Assembly (NCBI GenBank): GCA_911728435.2
Contig: OU452198.1
Coordinates: 41,817,902-41,881,901, forward strand
DNA length: 64,000 nt
Direction: 5' to 3'
Source: Apoderus coryli
Lineage: Eukaryota > Arthropoda > Insecta > Coleoptera > Attelabidae
Shown here: positions 54,360 to 64,000 of the stretch, one piece after another
How positions within the stretch are numbered: position 1 is the stretch's first letter
Layout: each line of letters starts with the position of its first letter
Notes under the pieces: generated by a model
Seen by the model: only the letters and a program-made list of their open reading frames with translations
Told to the model about the DNA's origin: nothing
Database searches by the model: none
Program-made: the position numbers and the translations under genes

Positions 54360-56030
54360 ATTATCATTTTGCTGTCCTGCACATTATGTCAGACTTTCCC
54401 GTGAAGTGTTATATCATGAATAGGTACCCTGATCGATGGAGTGGAAGAGGTGGCCCCGTTGCCTGCTAGGTCACCTAATTTAACGCCCCTCGATTTCTTT
54501 TTTAAATATTAAAGAAGTAGTCGATCAGAACGCCCCAACTACACCGGAAAATATAATGGAACGCTTTTTTTTTTTGTAAGGGTCCGTTCGACATGTGTCC
54601 TCGGTTTCACTACAGCCTCATGGGCTTATTGTGAAAAGTCCCCGTATTTTATGCGACCCAATCCAACAACCCTGTACCCTCCACTAACTTGTGGAGTTCA
54701 ATTATGTGTTGGGTGGTAATATTTGCAGGCGCAATCAGCGCGTGCCCAAAAATAACGTGTCGCCTTCGCTGTAAGGCTACACACTCACATGGTGAGCTGT
54801 TTCAACTGCCCCATTACACAATCTGCATTGCAGGTCCCCGTTCTACAGCATTTTGTTGCTGCACCAAGTATGAATTTCTTACCATGTTCCTGCTTAGGAA
54901 TATGTTCCCAATATCTCTGGTGCTCTTTTTGATCCAGCACTTCAGAAGTTCTCGCGCCGTTCTTTTAGACAAGCCCAGCGCAGGTTCAGTGCCAGTATAT
55001 GGGTTTTCAGCGGCTGGTCTAGCCAGCCAATCCGCTCTCTCGTTGCCTTCTATTCCCGAGTGCCCCGGGACCCACACTAGATTAACCCTATTGCGTTCCG
55101 CCAAGGCCCTAAGTCCTTTTTGGCATTCCCATACCAGTTTAGTTTTCACCTTAGGTCTTTTTAGCGCCCTTAAGGCCGCCTGGCTATCTGAACATATATT
55201 GATTCGCTTATTTGTATAGGCCCTCAATCTATTTAGTTTTGCACACTGTAAAATTGCTTGAAACACGGATGTGTTTTTCCCGAGTGAGAATCTTAGATTC
55301 GAGTTCCTTGTCTCACTATATATTCCTGCAATACTTCCACCTTCTGTTTTTGACTTGTCTGTAAACCAGGTTATCCCTCTCAGTGTCCGCATGCAGTCTT
55401 GATTAAGAACTTTTCGGTCCATAATATGTACCTCGAAGTTTATGTCGAATTCAAATTTTGGTCTGATGTGGTCCATGGACATGTCGATGATGCCATCTCC
55501 AATACATGCCCCAATTTTGGTATATCCCCGATGAGTGGGTACAGTTCCTACCAGCCCTCGCAGTCTAATGAATGCCGCCCCTGCCTCCATCCTTACCATG
55601 ATGTGCAAGGGTGGGAGGTTCAGCAAAACTTCCATTGCCGCTGTCTGTGTAGTCCTAATAGCTCCCGTGATAGCTAAGCAGGCAAGTCTCTGTACCCTGC
55701 CTTACTCAGCAATGGCGGTATGCTGTTTCATCTTCGTCCACCAAACCAGCGACGAGTATGTTATCATGGATTTAGTCCCCATGTTTTCCCATGAGAGCGT
55801 CTGAGTAGCATAAGCATTCTCTCCGCTAAATGTGACCAGAGAGAAGTCAGGAATCCTTCATAAAAACCAAAGTTGACCTTGAGATAACCTTGAAACGGTT
55901 GTCAAATTCGCAAATGGATACCACCACTGCATTTGCCCCACAATAGCAAACAACTTATTTTCCGAAAAATGTGCCATTTTAAGATATAAGGCTGTCTTAA
56001 GATAAATGGACCACCCGGTATATCATTACA
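54360..56030 (+). mobile_element. Tc-like relic, copy B, split by a retrotransposon
   Basis: The plus strand has remnants of the catalytic domain: CPAHYVRLSREVLYHE (after the second Asp, about 54374-54420), DRWSGRGGPV, ARSPNLTPLDFF (third acidic position) and KEVVDQNAPTTPENIMER. The last ends at 54566, where a retrotransposon poly-A tract begins. Beyond the insertion the 3' part resumes at about 55832 (aaatgtgaccagagaga) and runs to gataaatggaccacccggta near 56022, matching the end of copy A. Several frameshifts and a stop. Confidence 0.75.
54567..55830 (-). pseudogene. RNase H-bearing non-LTR retrotransposon 3' half
   Basis: Minus strand from 55801: TLSWENMGTKSMITYSSLVW, stop, RVQRLACLAITGAIRTTQTA and MEVLLNLPPLHIMVRMEAGA (region after RT). 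RNase H follows at 55370-54980: TWFTDKSKTEGG (Asp), SVFQAILQCAKLN where four or so residues with the catalytic Glu are deleted, ICSDSQAALRALKRP (Asp) and WVPGHSGIEGNERADWLA (His and Asp). Then the finger region, damaged, and ELHKLVEGTGLLDWVA with a stop near 54650. A poly-A tract (T-run at 54567-54578) is the 3' end. RNase H would remove the RNA template during second-strand synthesis. Confidence 0.88.
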
Positions 56031-56599
56031 TAATTATTATTAATTATTATCTTTATTTCATCTATAAACTGCAATAAAAATAACAAACTATTAAAACAAA
56101 ACCACCCTTTTAAAAATTCATAACAAAATATATATTCAAACTCGTAACAATAAGTATACCAACATAGTCACAACAGAGGCGCACAAACTGATTTAAAGCG
56201 GAAAACAGTTCGCATGATGTGAATATAAAACATGAAACACAGATCCTGACACCTGTCTGTCACGTTTCTACTTGGGGAGCACCGTTGGTCGTGAGGCGCA
56301 CGTAAAGGGTATAGACGCCATTACCCAGTAATTTTTGTTAAAACGTCAAAGATCATACTTTTTGTAGGTAAAGATAGTTGGTTACAACACGCAACTAAAA
56401 TTCTTTAGTTTTTATTGTTCGTGTTCTACGAGGCATGCTCAAAGTATAAATTAATCGAAGAATGTTAGACAAATCCATGATTAAATATTAATAATATTAA
56501 TCGGACACGAAAAATTTTAACGGACTTTATAGAAATTTATAGAAGTCATGCTTGCTTATGGCAAATAAATGCAAAAGAATACACAAACAAAAATCTCAA

Positions 56600-56765
56600 A
56601 AATCGTGCTTATGTTGAGCTGGTAAGCTATTGCCAGGCCTATTTTATAAAAGTAGATCGTGGTTTTGTTACCAAAAACGTTCAAAATATCAGAGCTGCAT
56701 TTCGGAAGGAGCCAAATAAAGTAAAATCATCTAAAAGAACTGGCACCTCTACTGAAGATGTGTAA
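56600..56765 (+). pseudogene. Possible Tc-like HTH scrap
   Basis: The frame VELVSYCQAYFIKVDRG, KNVQNIRAAFRKEP resembles the first HTH of DUF4817 transposases (compare KIYYQNGENFTV, LRKIRAAFPR at 2969-3208). It ends in a stop after STEDV. Short and uncertain. Confidence 0.4.
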
Positions 56766-57120
56766 GAACCCTGCGCTCGTAACTCTCTCAAAAATGACAT
56801 ATGACTAAATTCGTTTCGCCGCAATAACCAAGTCTTGACTCAGTTTGTCTTCACTCTTTTCTTACGTAGATTAATATAAATTATTTTCCTTTCTTGCTTT
56901 GCAAAAACATTTTTAACCACTTAATTTTTACAAAAATCAGCTTGCCCATGGCCAGATCTTTTAGCACACCTAAAATACCAGGAGCCCGATCAAATCTTTC
57001 TGGAATGTATACATTCCAGATACATATGGACGAATTTGATAACTCGAATCATGCATGCAGATCCGGCACGCGTGCTTGGTATGTTAATTAGTAGACAAGG
57101 AAAGATTTAGTTCCTCCAAT
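56766..57120. other. No recognised feature
   Basis: Open frame at 56894-57091 has no family character. Confidence 0.3.
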
Positions 57121-57390
57121 CTTGATTTGTCGAATCAAATCTTTAATTATCTGAACTGTGAGATAATCCCGCATATTTTCTATGAAATTTTCGATCTGCG
57201 GCCGCCAAGCTCTTTATGTTTGAAATATTGCTCAATAATGAAGACATGTTGTTCTATCGTGTAACGCTCCATTTATTCTAGCCCTAAACTGTCAGCTGTC
57301 GATTTGTTTTGTTTTTAGAGTTGTCAATACTTTACTGCATAAATGGCGGCAAATTCAAATCTTGCGATAATTTTGGGACACCCTTTATTT
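57121..57390 (-). pseudogene. Tc-like transposase N-terminus with 5' terminal repeat
   Basis: ATG at about 57272 on the minus strand: MERYTIEQHVFIIEQYFKHK, then a frameshift and KFHRKYAGLSHSS-like sequence, the DUF4817-type first HTH with the same opening as the relic at 2815-3208. The leader runs to the terminal word gggacaccctttat at 57374-57388, so the 5' end of the element is present. Everything after the first HTH is lost near 57121. Confidence 0.75.
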
Positions 57391-58117
57391 CAAAAATAGA
57401 TATATCGGAAAGTTCGAAGGGTTAACTTGCGGACGTTCTGTATAAAGTGTTTTCAAAATATGCATGATTACTCGTCCAATGCAAAACAAAAAAGAGAAAG
57501 AATCGATAGATAAAATTCAATGTATATATGCGGCATTTGATTTTTTCTCCGGTTCAATTTAGTGTCTAGCATGGTGTGTGTACCTAGATTTATAAAATAA
57601 CCGTGGTCGCAGTCGTACTTATCTTTCCCGCATCGAAAATATAATTACAAAGTAGGCGTGTAAAAACACGAAACGATTACGCCGTACGGTCGGCGCGCAA
57701 CGTGCTCATTATGCGGTGGCAGCGCTCCGAGCGACCAAGGCGCAACCGGCTACCGTGCTAACGTACCTTGAGTATTTTTGCTCTATTTCATTATTAGAGA
57801 AGCTTAAAATAACTAGTATTTGACATCGTTTACATATTCGTAGATAAACCCATAAAGTGCTCTTTACATACAGGGTGGCCATTTCAAAAACGTACACGCT
57901 CGGTCCTGTCAATTTTTGATTCTCAGGAAACACTTTTTTTATATTTTCGTGAAAATCCTAGAAGGCGTGGTAAGCACCCCCAACATTTTAAATTGTAATT
58001 ATCCTTTAATCTGGAAGCGTCATTTTTGACATAAAAATCTTTATTCTCATACCTAACAGTCGTGGCTTAAGGCGGACTTGGGTTTCAGTACTACTGGCGA
58101 TGAAAAATGATTACTAT
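57391..58117. other. Unassigned; terminal word at 57871
   Basis: tacagggtggccatttc at 57871 is a left-end word without a located partner. A GC-rich patch is at 57680-57760. The frame on the minus strand at 57709-57933 crosses both and is not a gene. Confidence 0.35.
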
Positions 58118-58418
58118 TGTAACATTTTTCGTGGTACGTAATGTGAAATAAGAACGAGCTTTAATTAAAACTAATTTATTTACACTTAAACAAACTAATA
58201 ACACTTACGAATCAATATGACTATTTATTTCACTATTATTTTTTATATGTTACAACACTGTGCTATCTTTTGACTGATTACTCGTCGACTTTTACGTTGG
58301 CTTTATATATGATTTGTCCTCTTTCTAGATTCATGGCGTTATACGACACACTAGCTCGAGTTTAACGAGAGGCGTAGCGGTGTTGCCAACAGGTGTACAT
58401 TTTCGTGTTCGTTACAGC
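58118..58418 (-). mobile_element. Solo LTR with 5-bp target duplication
   Basis: Bounded by tgtaac at 58118 and gttaca at 58411-58416, flanked by actat on both sides (58113-58117 and 58419-58423). On the minus strand it starts tgtaacgaacacgaaaatg, has a TATA-like tatataaagcc near 58300, then an aataaa signal near 58180, and ends cacgaaaaatgttaca. No internal region is present, so it looks like the product of LTR-LTR recombination. Superfamily not assigned; a 5-bp TSD would suit BEL/Pao, copia or some Gypsy elements. Confidence 0.75.
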
Positions 58419-58689
58419 ACTATAGACAAGTCTTGGCCGAAACAGCTGCAAAACGCGCATGCGTTCTTTGATGCGTAATCAAGTATGGTGATACCCTACC
58501 GTGAGCAATGCTTTGGAACATGAAAGCTGTCATTTTTTTGCGTGGTGTCTTTATATTTTACTATTATTTGCGAAAATTACTAGAATTGTCGAAAACATGT
58601 TCGTCGTAGTTACCAAAAACTAATGGGTTCATCCTAGGACTCCCCCAAACTGATATACCAAAATTTAGCTGAATGGATTAATGCGCTAT
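58419..58689. other. No recognised feature
   Basis: Short gap between the LTR and the next retrotransposon. Confidence 0.3.
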
Positions 58690-59805
58690 CGTGGTAGGGT
58701 TCAATATTGGGACCTCTTTTATTTTTAATATACACCTCTGATATTTTGAGATCCTTAAATTATTGTAAAATTCAGGCCTTTGCTGACGATACTCAAATTT
58801 ATTACTCGTTTCCCACTAATATTATATGGAAGCCCAACAGAACGTCAACGCCGATATTCATGTATTGTACACCCTCTCATCATAATCTAAAGTTGATTCC
58901 AGCAAAATCAAACCGGCTACTGTTTAGCAGTAGGAATGATGTAGATTTTCTCAAAGAAAATTTTAGAGTTGTAATAAATAATAATGTTGTCCAATGTGTC
59001 AAATCTGCAAGGAACTTGGGTGTGAATATGGATATTTGATCGAGATGTCGTGCGTCAAATACTGTGTGAAGCATTGGTTTTATCTACCTTTAATTATTGT
59101 GATTTTGTTTACGGTCCTCTGTTGGACAGCATGGATCGTGAACGCATACAAAAAGTTCAGAACTGTTGTGCTAGATTTGTAAAGGGTCTTAGAAAGTATG
59201 ATCGCGTGTCCCAGGTAATCCATGATATGGGCTGCCTGAGAATGGAGGATCGTCGCCTTCTGCATCTTGGGAATTTTGTTTTTCATATAACGTTTGATTC
59301 AGATGTTCCTTCTGATATTAGAGAAAAACTTGTATCTAGGAGGGATATTCATGATAGAGATGTTCGACACATTGACCGCCTTATCTTACCACATCATTAT
59401 ACATCGCTTTTTCAGAGGAGTTTTACATACAACGCCATAAAGCTCTATAATGCTATTCCTAAAGAGTTCCGGATATTGAGTCCAGCTAAGTTTAAAATTA
59501 ATTTTAAGAGTTACCTTCTTAATCGATACGAGTAATTGCTTCTCTTTCTTATTATTTCACTTTTAAATTTATAGTAGAGTCTTATCCTTGAGAGTGGAAC
59601 CGTGCATCACAGGGTGATCTTTTTTTTTTATTTCGCACACATGGTGATTTATAGTTAGGCAAACGATTTGGGATAATAGTGTTAATTTTTGGTATTTGTG
59701 TACTATTGTTTAACTCATGTTGGTTGCTATTTAGGGTTGAGTAGAGTAACTCTAAGCAAGACTTCGCTCTATCTAGTGACTGTTTTAACTGTGATATATG
59801 TATAG
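58690..59805 (+). pseudogene. Non-LTR retrotransposon 3' half
   Basis: Begins inside RT motif B (SILGPLLFLIYTSDILRS), then IQAFADDTQIYYSF (motif C, FADD), LKLIPAKSNRLLFSSRNDVD and VVQCVKSARNLGVNMDI. A stop and shift near 59040 follow, then the long frame 59050-59535: VLSTFNYCDFVYGPLLDSMD, IQKVQNCCARFVKGLRKYD, DRLILPHHYTSLFQRSFTYN and AIKLYNAIPKEFRI. A 3' UTR runs to about 59805 (gatatatgtata). 5' truncated within RT, which is typical of failed reverse transcription. Confidence 0.88.
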
Positions 59806-60079
59806 TAATTCCCATTGAAACTGGAATTTCCATTTTAAACCGGAAATTCCACTTTAAACTGGAGAGTCCACATTTAAGCGCTCGAAGGAACTCTACCTTT
59901 CAATATTGACAATATTGCCAACCCTCAAGAAATTATAAATTTAGATGATTATAATATTTTAACACCACCTCCCCAGTCTTAGTGAATTTTACGGGAAATA
60001 TTTTCTAAAATGCATTAGCGATCACGAGAGGAGTACTTTAGAACTAGTTTGAACCGATTTTGAAAAAATAGACAAGGAT

Positions 60080-60604
60080 TAATTTTTAGAAATAATGGAA
60101 AGCCTTGATTGTAAAACGATTGTAACTAGCTTGAACGTGGAAAAAGTTATATCTGATATTGTACACAAAGAAATTCTGCAAACACCAATGTTTATTACTA
60201 ACTGTTAGATACCAATCCTAAAAGGACTGATGACAGAGGAAGAATTAAAATTAGTATGGGTTCGATGGGATCCGTCCACCAAAAATATTGTATCTTCTTT
60301 GATATATTTAGATGAGACTTCGGATTGCAAAAAGGTATTCGCATATTATTTAAAAAAATTTGTCCGATAAAGCTCTTCTCAAAAACTTAAACTTTTTTTG
60401 AGGTTTTGTACTGGGGCAGATATATTAACAGGCACAACGATCTCAGTAACCTTTAACAACGCTGAAGGATTTTTAAGAATTCCAACAGCTTGCACTTGTG
60501 GACTAATTTTAGGGATTTCCATTACATATCAAGCCTTTTCTGAGTTTAGATCTGAATTAAATGGAATTCTTGATTCAAATGTTTGGATAATGGACTTTGT
60601 TTAA
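60080..60604 (+). pseudogene. HECT-like domain, C-terminal lobe
   Basis: Frame from about 60095: MESLDCKTIVTSLNVEKVIS, stop after FITNC, PILKGLMTEEELKLVWVRWD and CKKVFAYYLKKFVR. A stop and frameshift at about 60370-60400 precede LFLRFCTGADILTGTTISVT, TFNNAEGFLRIPTACTCGLI and FSEFRSELNGILDS to the stop at 60605. LRFCTG, the late P-A-TC with the Cys, and the tail match the HECT E3 ligase C-lobe, where that Cys carries ubiquitin. Similar proteins occur in invertebrate transposon-rich loci. The N-lobe is absent. Confidence 0.7.
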
Positions 60605-60743
60605 AACAAAACTACTGTGATTTTTTGATAAGAATTTATTATTTGTTTAAGTAAAAGCATTTAATTTAATAGGTACTAATTTTTTAATAAACTCAAAATA
60701 AAAATAAATTTTTTATTTAAGACAATGGATCATTTTGACTCAA

Positions 60744-61085
60744 TCACAAGTAATTTGGTCCGTTAATACTGTATCCTCTGCGGCTCAAACGTCTTCTGCT
60801 TCTAATTTGTACCCCACGGGGATCTAATATTTGCGATAATATTCGCACGACTTCTTGAGAAACTACCAAATTATTTTGCAAACATCTCAGATGCATCCAT
60901 TTTATATCCATGCAATTGCCCAGAGGTTTGAATTTGATGTTCCAGAAACAGTACAACTTGCTGGATGTCAGAAGTATGCTGTCTCCTGTAGAGGCGATAT
61001 TTTTTAAAATCCTTCGAAGGTGGCGGTCGCTTATAAAAATGTTATGCAGCACTCCCAACACAGTTCTTAGTTCATATTGTTGCAA
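60744..61085 (-). pseudogene. IS3-like (HTH plus rve) integrase, N-terminal part
   Basis: The minus strand reads LRTVLGVLHNIFISDRHLRR, ILKN (shifted segment), then after another shift KWMHLRCLQNNLVVSQEVVR, ILSQILDPRGVQIRSRRRLS and RGYSINGPNYL followed by a stop. The middle is the winged-helix segment that precedes rve integrase domains in IS3-family transposases and their eukaryotic relatives. GPNYL is normally followed at once by WH-DG, the first catalytic Asp, so the break falls just before the active site. It is convergent with the HECT-like remnant. Confidence 0.65.
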
Positions 61086-61380
61086 CCCAACCGAAAAATA
61101 TTAACTTATTAGATCTTTAAGCTTGGGCATTGGGTTTATCATTTTTCCGCACTTGCACTAACAGGTATGTAAATGTTAGTTACTCAACAGCTCAACTGAT
61201 ACTTTTCATTCGGAGTAAGTAACCTATAAAATCTAAATTTCCAGTTCAAAGTGGAATTTTCAATTTAAAATGGCATATCCAGTTTAAAGTGGAATTTCCA
61301 GTTTGCAAATGGAATTTCCAATAAAAAAGTGGAATTTCTAGTTAAAAAATGGAATTTCCAGTTTTAAAGTGGAAATAAGA

Positions 61381-62264
61381 AGAAAATTACCATGATGGCC
61401 TACGCCGTCATAAATATTAGTACTTTGAAAAGACGAATAATGGTTTCATAATTTTTAGTCTCAACAAAATTGGCCTACTGATAATAGGTATATTATTAAA
61501 TCTTCACAAATGCAACTCGGCAGGTACGTTGTGGCACACCCTGTATATGGCTCTTAAACAGCACTCTGTAATATATTTTATTTGTAATGCATTTTCTGTA
61601 ACATTTTAAGCTAAACCACTGTTTGTTGCAATTTCTTATCACAAAAGCACCAGTCAGTCAGGCACATCGTGCGCGCTGCGTTATCAGCCCCCGTCAGTAG
61701 ATTTTCTGCAATCATGCGTGCATCAAAAAGCACTCACTAGCACGCATCTAGATCAACACACGCTTTATAGACAAATCAGTTTGGTGTATAGAGGGTAGTT
61801 GGCAAATATTATCATTTACTAAAATCGGTAAAATCAATGCATTTCTGATTTCTCTCTTTTTTTCTTGGAACAAAAATATATTCCTTACATTAGTAAATTC
61901 ACATTAATTTTCACCTGAAACGTAGGGTGAAAATTTTATAAGACGCCCGATTAGTAAGTAACTCGCGAAACCACTAATTATTTCACAACAAATCACATAA
62001 TATGGTTCAACGAAATGTACTACACACAATACCAGAAAATCTGATATGTTACATAGGTACTCACTATCTAAAACAATTTTATGTACCGATTTGCACTTCA
62101 AAATTTCTAAAAGTATGGGTACAACCAATGGCCATTAAATGCCAAAATGCAGAGCATTTGCAAATTCTAATTTAAAGAAAAAAACAATGGAAAAAATAGA
62201 TTTAAAACACTTGCCCAATGGCAAGTACCAATGTAATTATATTTTTTTTATTCTGTTCTTTTCT
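61381..62264. other. Unassigned; terminal word at 61545
   Basis: ggcacaccctgtatatgg at about 61540-61557 is a right-end word. The frame on the minus strand at 61904-62128 is unrecognised. Confidence 0.35.
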
Positions 62265-62319
62265 TGGGATTTAAGATTCTTATAAGCGAATTTTTTTTTC
62301 CTTTTGAAATATGTTTATT

Positions 62320-62370
62320 TCATGTCAATATACAACTTTTCGGCTTATTCGCCTTCATCAGGTACATCTC
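62320..62370 (-). ncRNA. Hammerhead-like motif, diverged
   Basis: On the minus strand: atgtac, CTGATGA, stem II ggc/gcc with a 6-nt loop, GAAA, a degenerate stem III (aagtt), then gtatat, which pairs with atgtac as a 6-bp stem I. The cleavage nucleotide is uncertain, so activity is doubtful. The surrounding repeat (about 62265-62450) is probably another Penelope-type end. Confidence 0.5.
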
Positions 62371-62815
62371 CTTTCTAAAAAAATTTTTTGTAAACAGAAT
62401 AAAAATAAACAAGTGGTACATTTACACTACATCACAACAACATTTAGTGTAAAAAGGTAATATATATAACACACACACAATTACATATAATATTCTTAAT
62501 TATTTTCTATTTTGATTTTTTTTTTTTTTGTATTTGTTTTTACCTCACCAACATCGCATGATTCCGTGGAATTTTTTGTTGTATACCACTTTTAGTGGGT
62601 ATTTTGTTTGAATGAAAATTTTATTCATTGATGTGTATACACACATAGATAATTATATTGTTGTTATCTAAATTATTAATGTTTTTTTTTATATATATAC
62701 TATGTAAGTCAATAACAAATGGTCTTTATAATTATTTAAAGCTAAATTATATATTAAATATTTTTTATAATATAATAAAATTTAGGAAATGAAACGTCGT
62801 TTACTCTACAAAATC
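62371..62815. other. Low-complexity AT-rich stretch
   Basis: Contains a short (AC)n run at 62471-62480 and a T-run at 62515-62530. No genes. Confidence 0.4.
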
Positions 62816-62816
62816 A

Positions 62817-64000
62817 TATACAGGGTGTTTGGAAGGTCGATAGAAAGTCTTGTGGAGGTGATAGGACGGACCATTTAGAATCTTTTAAGCCAAACATACC
62901 GTAGTGCGGTTTTTGACTTATTGGAAATTTTCGATATTTAGTATGAAAATATGCGGTTTTTTTTCTGTTATCCCTAAAAGAGCAACAGGCTATATGAAAT
63001 AGTTTTGAAATACCTAAAAGTGTGTTTTTTTTATTTAGAGAACACACACATTTACTAATTGATTGCAAACAAATAATAAATACATATTTTCGTTTTTTTG
63101 TGATTCTGATAAGAAGCAACTTGTTTGCGTGCATTAAAAATAAATTGAAAACATTCTTGCTTTATTCCTTTCCGAACAGGTCAATAATAATTCGTGAATG
63201 TGCAGTGCAGTGAATTAGTTAGTTTGTAAAATGGCAGCTTTCAGTAACGAAGAGTACGCAGATATCATTTACATGTATGGCAGAGCACATGGCAATGGAC
63301 TACAAGCACGACGCTTGTACCAAGAGCGATTTCCTGGGAGAAGATTGATTGCCTAACGTCACAGTGTTTTACAATACTTACCGACGTCGTCACGAGACTG
63401 GAAGTGTCAAACGAAATGAACCAGGACGACATCCTCTTGAAGTCGAAGATCTAATCCTACAAGCGTTTGCAGATGATCCCACTACAATTACTAGGAAAGT
63501 TGCTGCTGATCTTGGTTTGCCGTCATGGAAGGTTTGGAGTACGATGTATCGTGAAGGAAAATATCCTTTTCATGGTATCGGCGTACAAGGCCTTAAAGAT
63601 GGTGATTCTATTCGCAGAAGCCAATTTTGTCCTTTTTGTCTTAAATAGTGACATTGAGAATGAAAGGTTTCTGGAAAGCATTCTATGGACGGACGAATCC
63701 AATTTTTCAAAGGAAGGCATTTGTAATTTTCACAATTTGCAAGAATGGACTGATAAGCACGAAAATCCACACTGGAAAAAACTGGTGTCTTTTCAGCACA
63801 CATTTTCCGTTAATGTATGGACCGGCGTCATTGGAGAAAGATTAGTCGATCCTTATTTTTTGCCAGAAAGATTAAACGGCGACAGCTATCTAGAATTTCT
63901 GCAAAATGTTGTTCCAGAAGTACTTGAAGGAGTACAATTTCCAGATGATATGCAAATTGTTTTCCAAAACGACGGATGTTCAGCTCATTTCCGTTAAGAC
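62817..64000 (+). mobile_element. Tc-like transposon, 5' part, cut by window edge
   Basis: tatacagggtgtttggaagg at 62817 is the 5' terminus. A leader of about 400 bp precedes the transposase ATG at 63231. The 3' half lies beyond the window. Confidence 0.85.
63231..64000 (+). pseudogene. Tc-like transposase (DUF4817 type), partial
   Basis: ATG at 63231: MAAFSNEEYADIIYMYGRAH, GLQARRLYQERFPGRRL (first HTH). A duplicated attg at about 63348-63355 shifts the frame. From 63352 it reads PNVTVFYNTYRRRHETGSVK, DDPTTITRKVAADLGLPSWK (second HTH) and YPFHGIGVQGLKDGDSIRR. A second shift near 63630 precedes SILWTDESNFSKEGICNFHN (first Asp), FSVNVWTGVIGERLVDPYFL and MQIVFQNDGCSAHFR (second Asp). The third motif is outside the window. 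The relic is young: two small indels explain the breaks. Confidence 0.9.

Larger units (their letters stand above)
59814..61380. mobile_element. Compact element with palindromic subterminal repeats, HECT-like and IS3-like ORFs
   Basis: Both ends consist of near-palindromic units of the type aaactggaattccagttt. About three lie at 59815-59872 and six or seven at 61240-61376. The outermost parts also look like a TIR: taattcccattgaaactgg against the complement of the right end (ttatttccactttaaaactgg). Between them two broken genes converge: a HECT-like C-lobe on the plus strand and an IS3-like integrase N-part on the minus strand, 140 bp apart. IS3EU-type eukaryotic transposons come to mind, but that is inference. 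The catalytic integrase core has been deleted. Confidence 0.6.

Noticed and set aside
54689..55219. 176-codon plus-strand frame
   Set aside because: Antisense of the RNase H domain, which carries recognisable catalytic motifs.
1..64000. CRISPR arrays, bacterial operons, riboswitches
   Set aside because: No regularly spaced direct repeats or prokaryotic gene organisation; spliceosomal intron, PLE, mariner and non-LTR relics indicate an insect nuclear genome.

Overview
The window looks like a repeat-dense, AT-rich stretch of an insect nuclear genome. A beetle is a fair guess from the mix of element families, but the sequence does not settle the order. I found no convincing host gene, no tRNA or rRNA, and no bacterial-style operon. 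Nearly every recognisable reading frame is a broken piece of a transposable element, often with shifted frames, in-frame stops or internal deletions. Old elements lie nested inside older ones.

Layout. 1-8.5 kb: non-LTR retrotransposon ends, a Tc-like transposase piece, and an element with palindromic ends and an intron-bearing unnamed ORF. 8.5-12 kb: two mariner relics, a reverse transcriptase (RT) scrap and hAT copy 1. 12.9-14.8 kb: a long non-LTR relic. 15.5-19.2 kb: an inverted repeat, ~140-bp tandem repeats, a BEL/Pao gag and a Tc-like element with ~300-bp terminal inverted repeats (TIRs). 21-25 kb: a non-LTR 3' end with a palindrome and hAT copy 2 with a perfect 8-bp target-site duplication (TSD). 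25.4-27.5 kb: the best-preserved element, a DD34D mariner with long TIRs. 28.5-32.4 kb: a mariner split by a retrotransposon, then another retrotransposon with a (TTA)n tail. 32.8-35.5 kb: an unnamed insect repeat protein, a Crypton-like tyrosine recombinase and a foldback element. 36-40 kb: a MITE, retrotransposon scraps and a Tc-like relic. 40.5-44.5 kb: a four-level nest with two PIF/Harbinger elements inside inverted repeats that carry hammerhead-ribozyme motifs. 46.7-50.9 kb: a second hammerhead repeat pair around an RTE fragment, then a Penelope-like element (PLE). 51-57.4 kb: Tc-like relics, one split by an RNase H-bearing retrotransposon. 58-61.4 kb: a solo LTR, a non-LTR 3' half, and a compact element with convergent HECT-like and IS3-like integrase remnants. 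62.3-64 kb: another hammerhead-like motif and the 5' part of a Tc-like element cut by the window edge.

Most notable: (1) at least seven hammerhead-like cores, three with a closing stem I, tied to PLE-type repeats; (2) the HECT-like plus IS3-like pair between palindromic subterminal repeats at 59.8-61.4 kb; (3) the Crypton-like relic; (4) two hAT copies in which one preserves the empty site of an insertion in the other. Family names come from motifs read by eye and memory of the families. No database search was possible.
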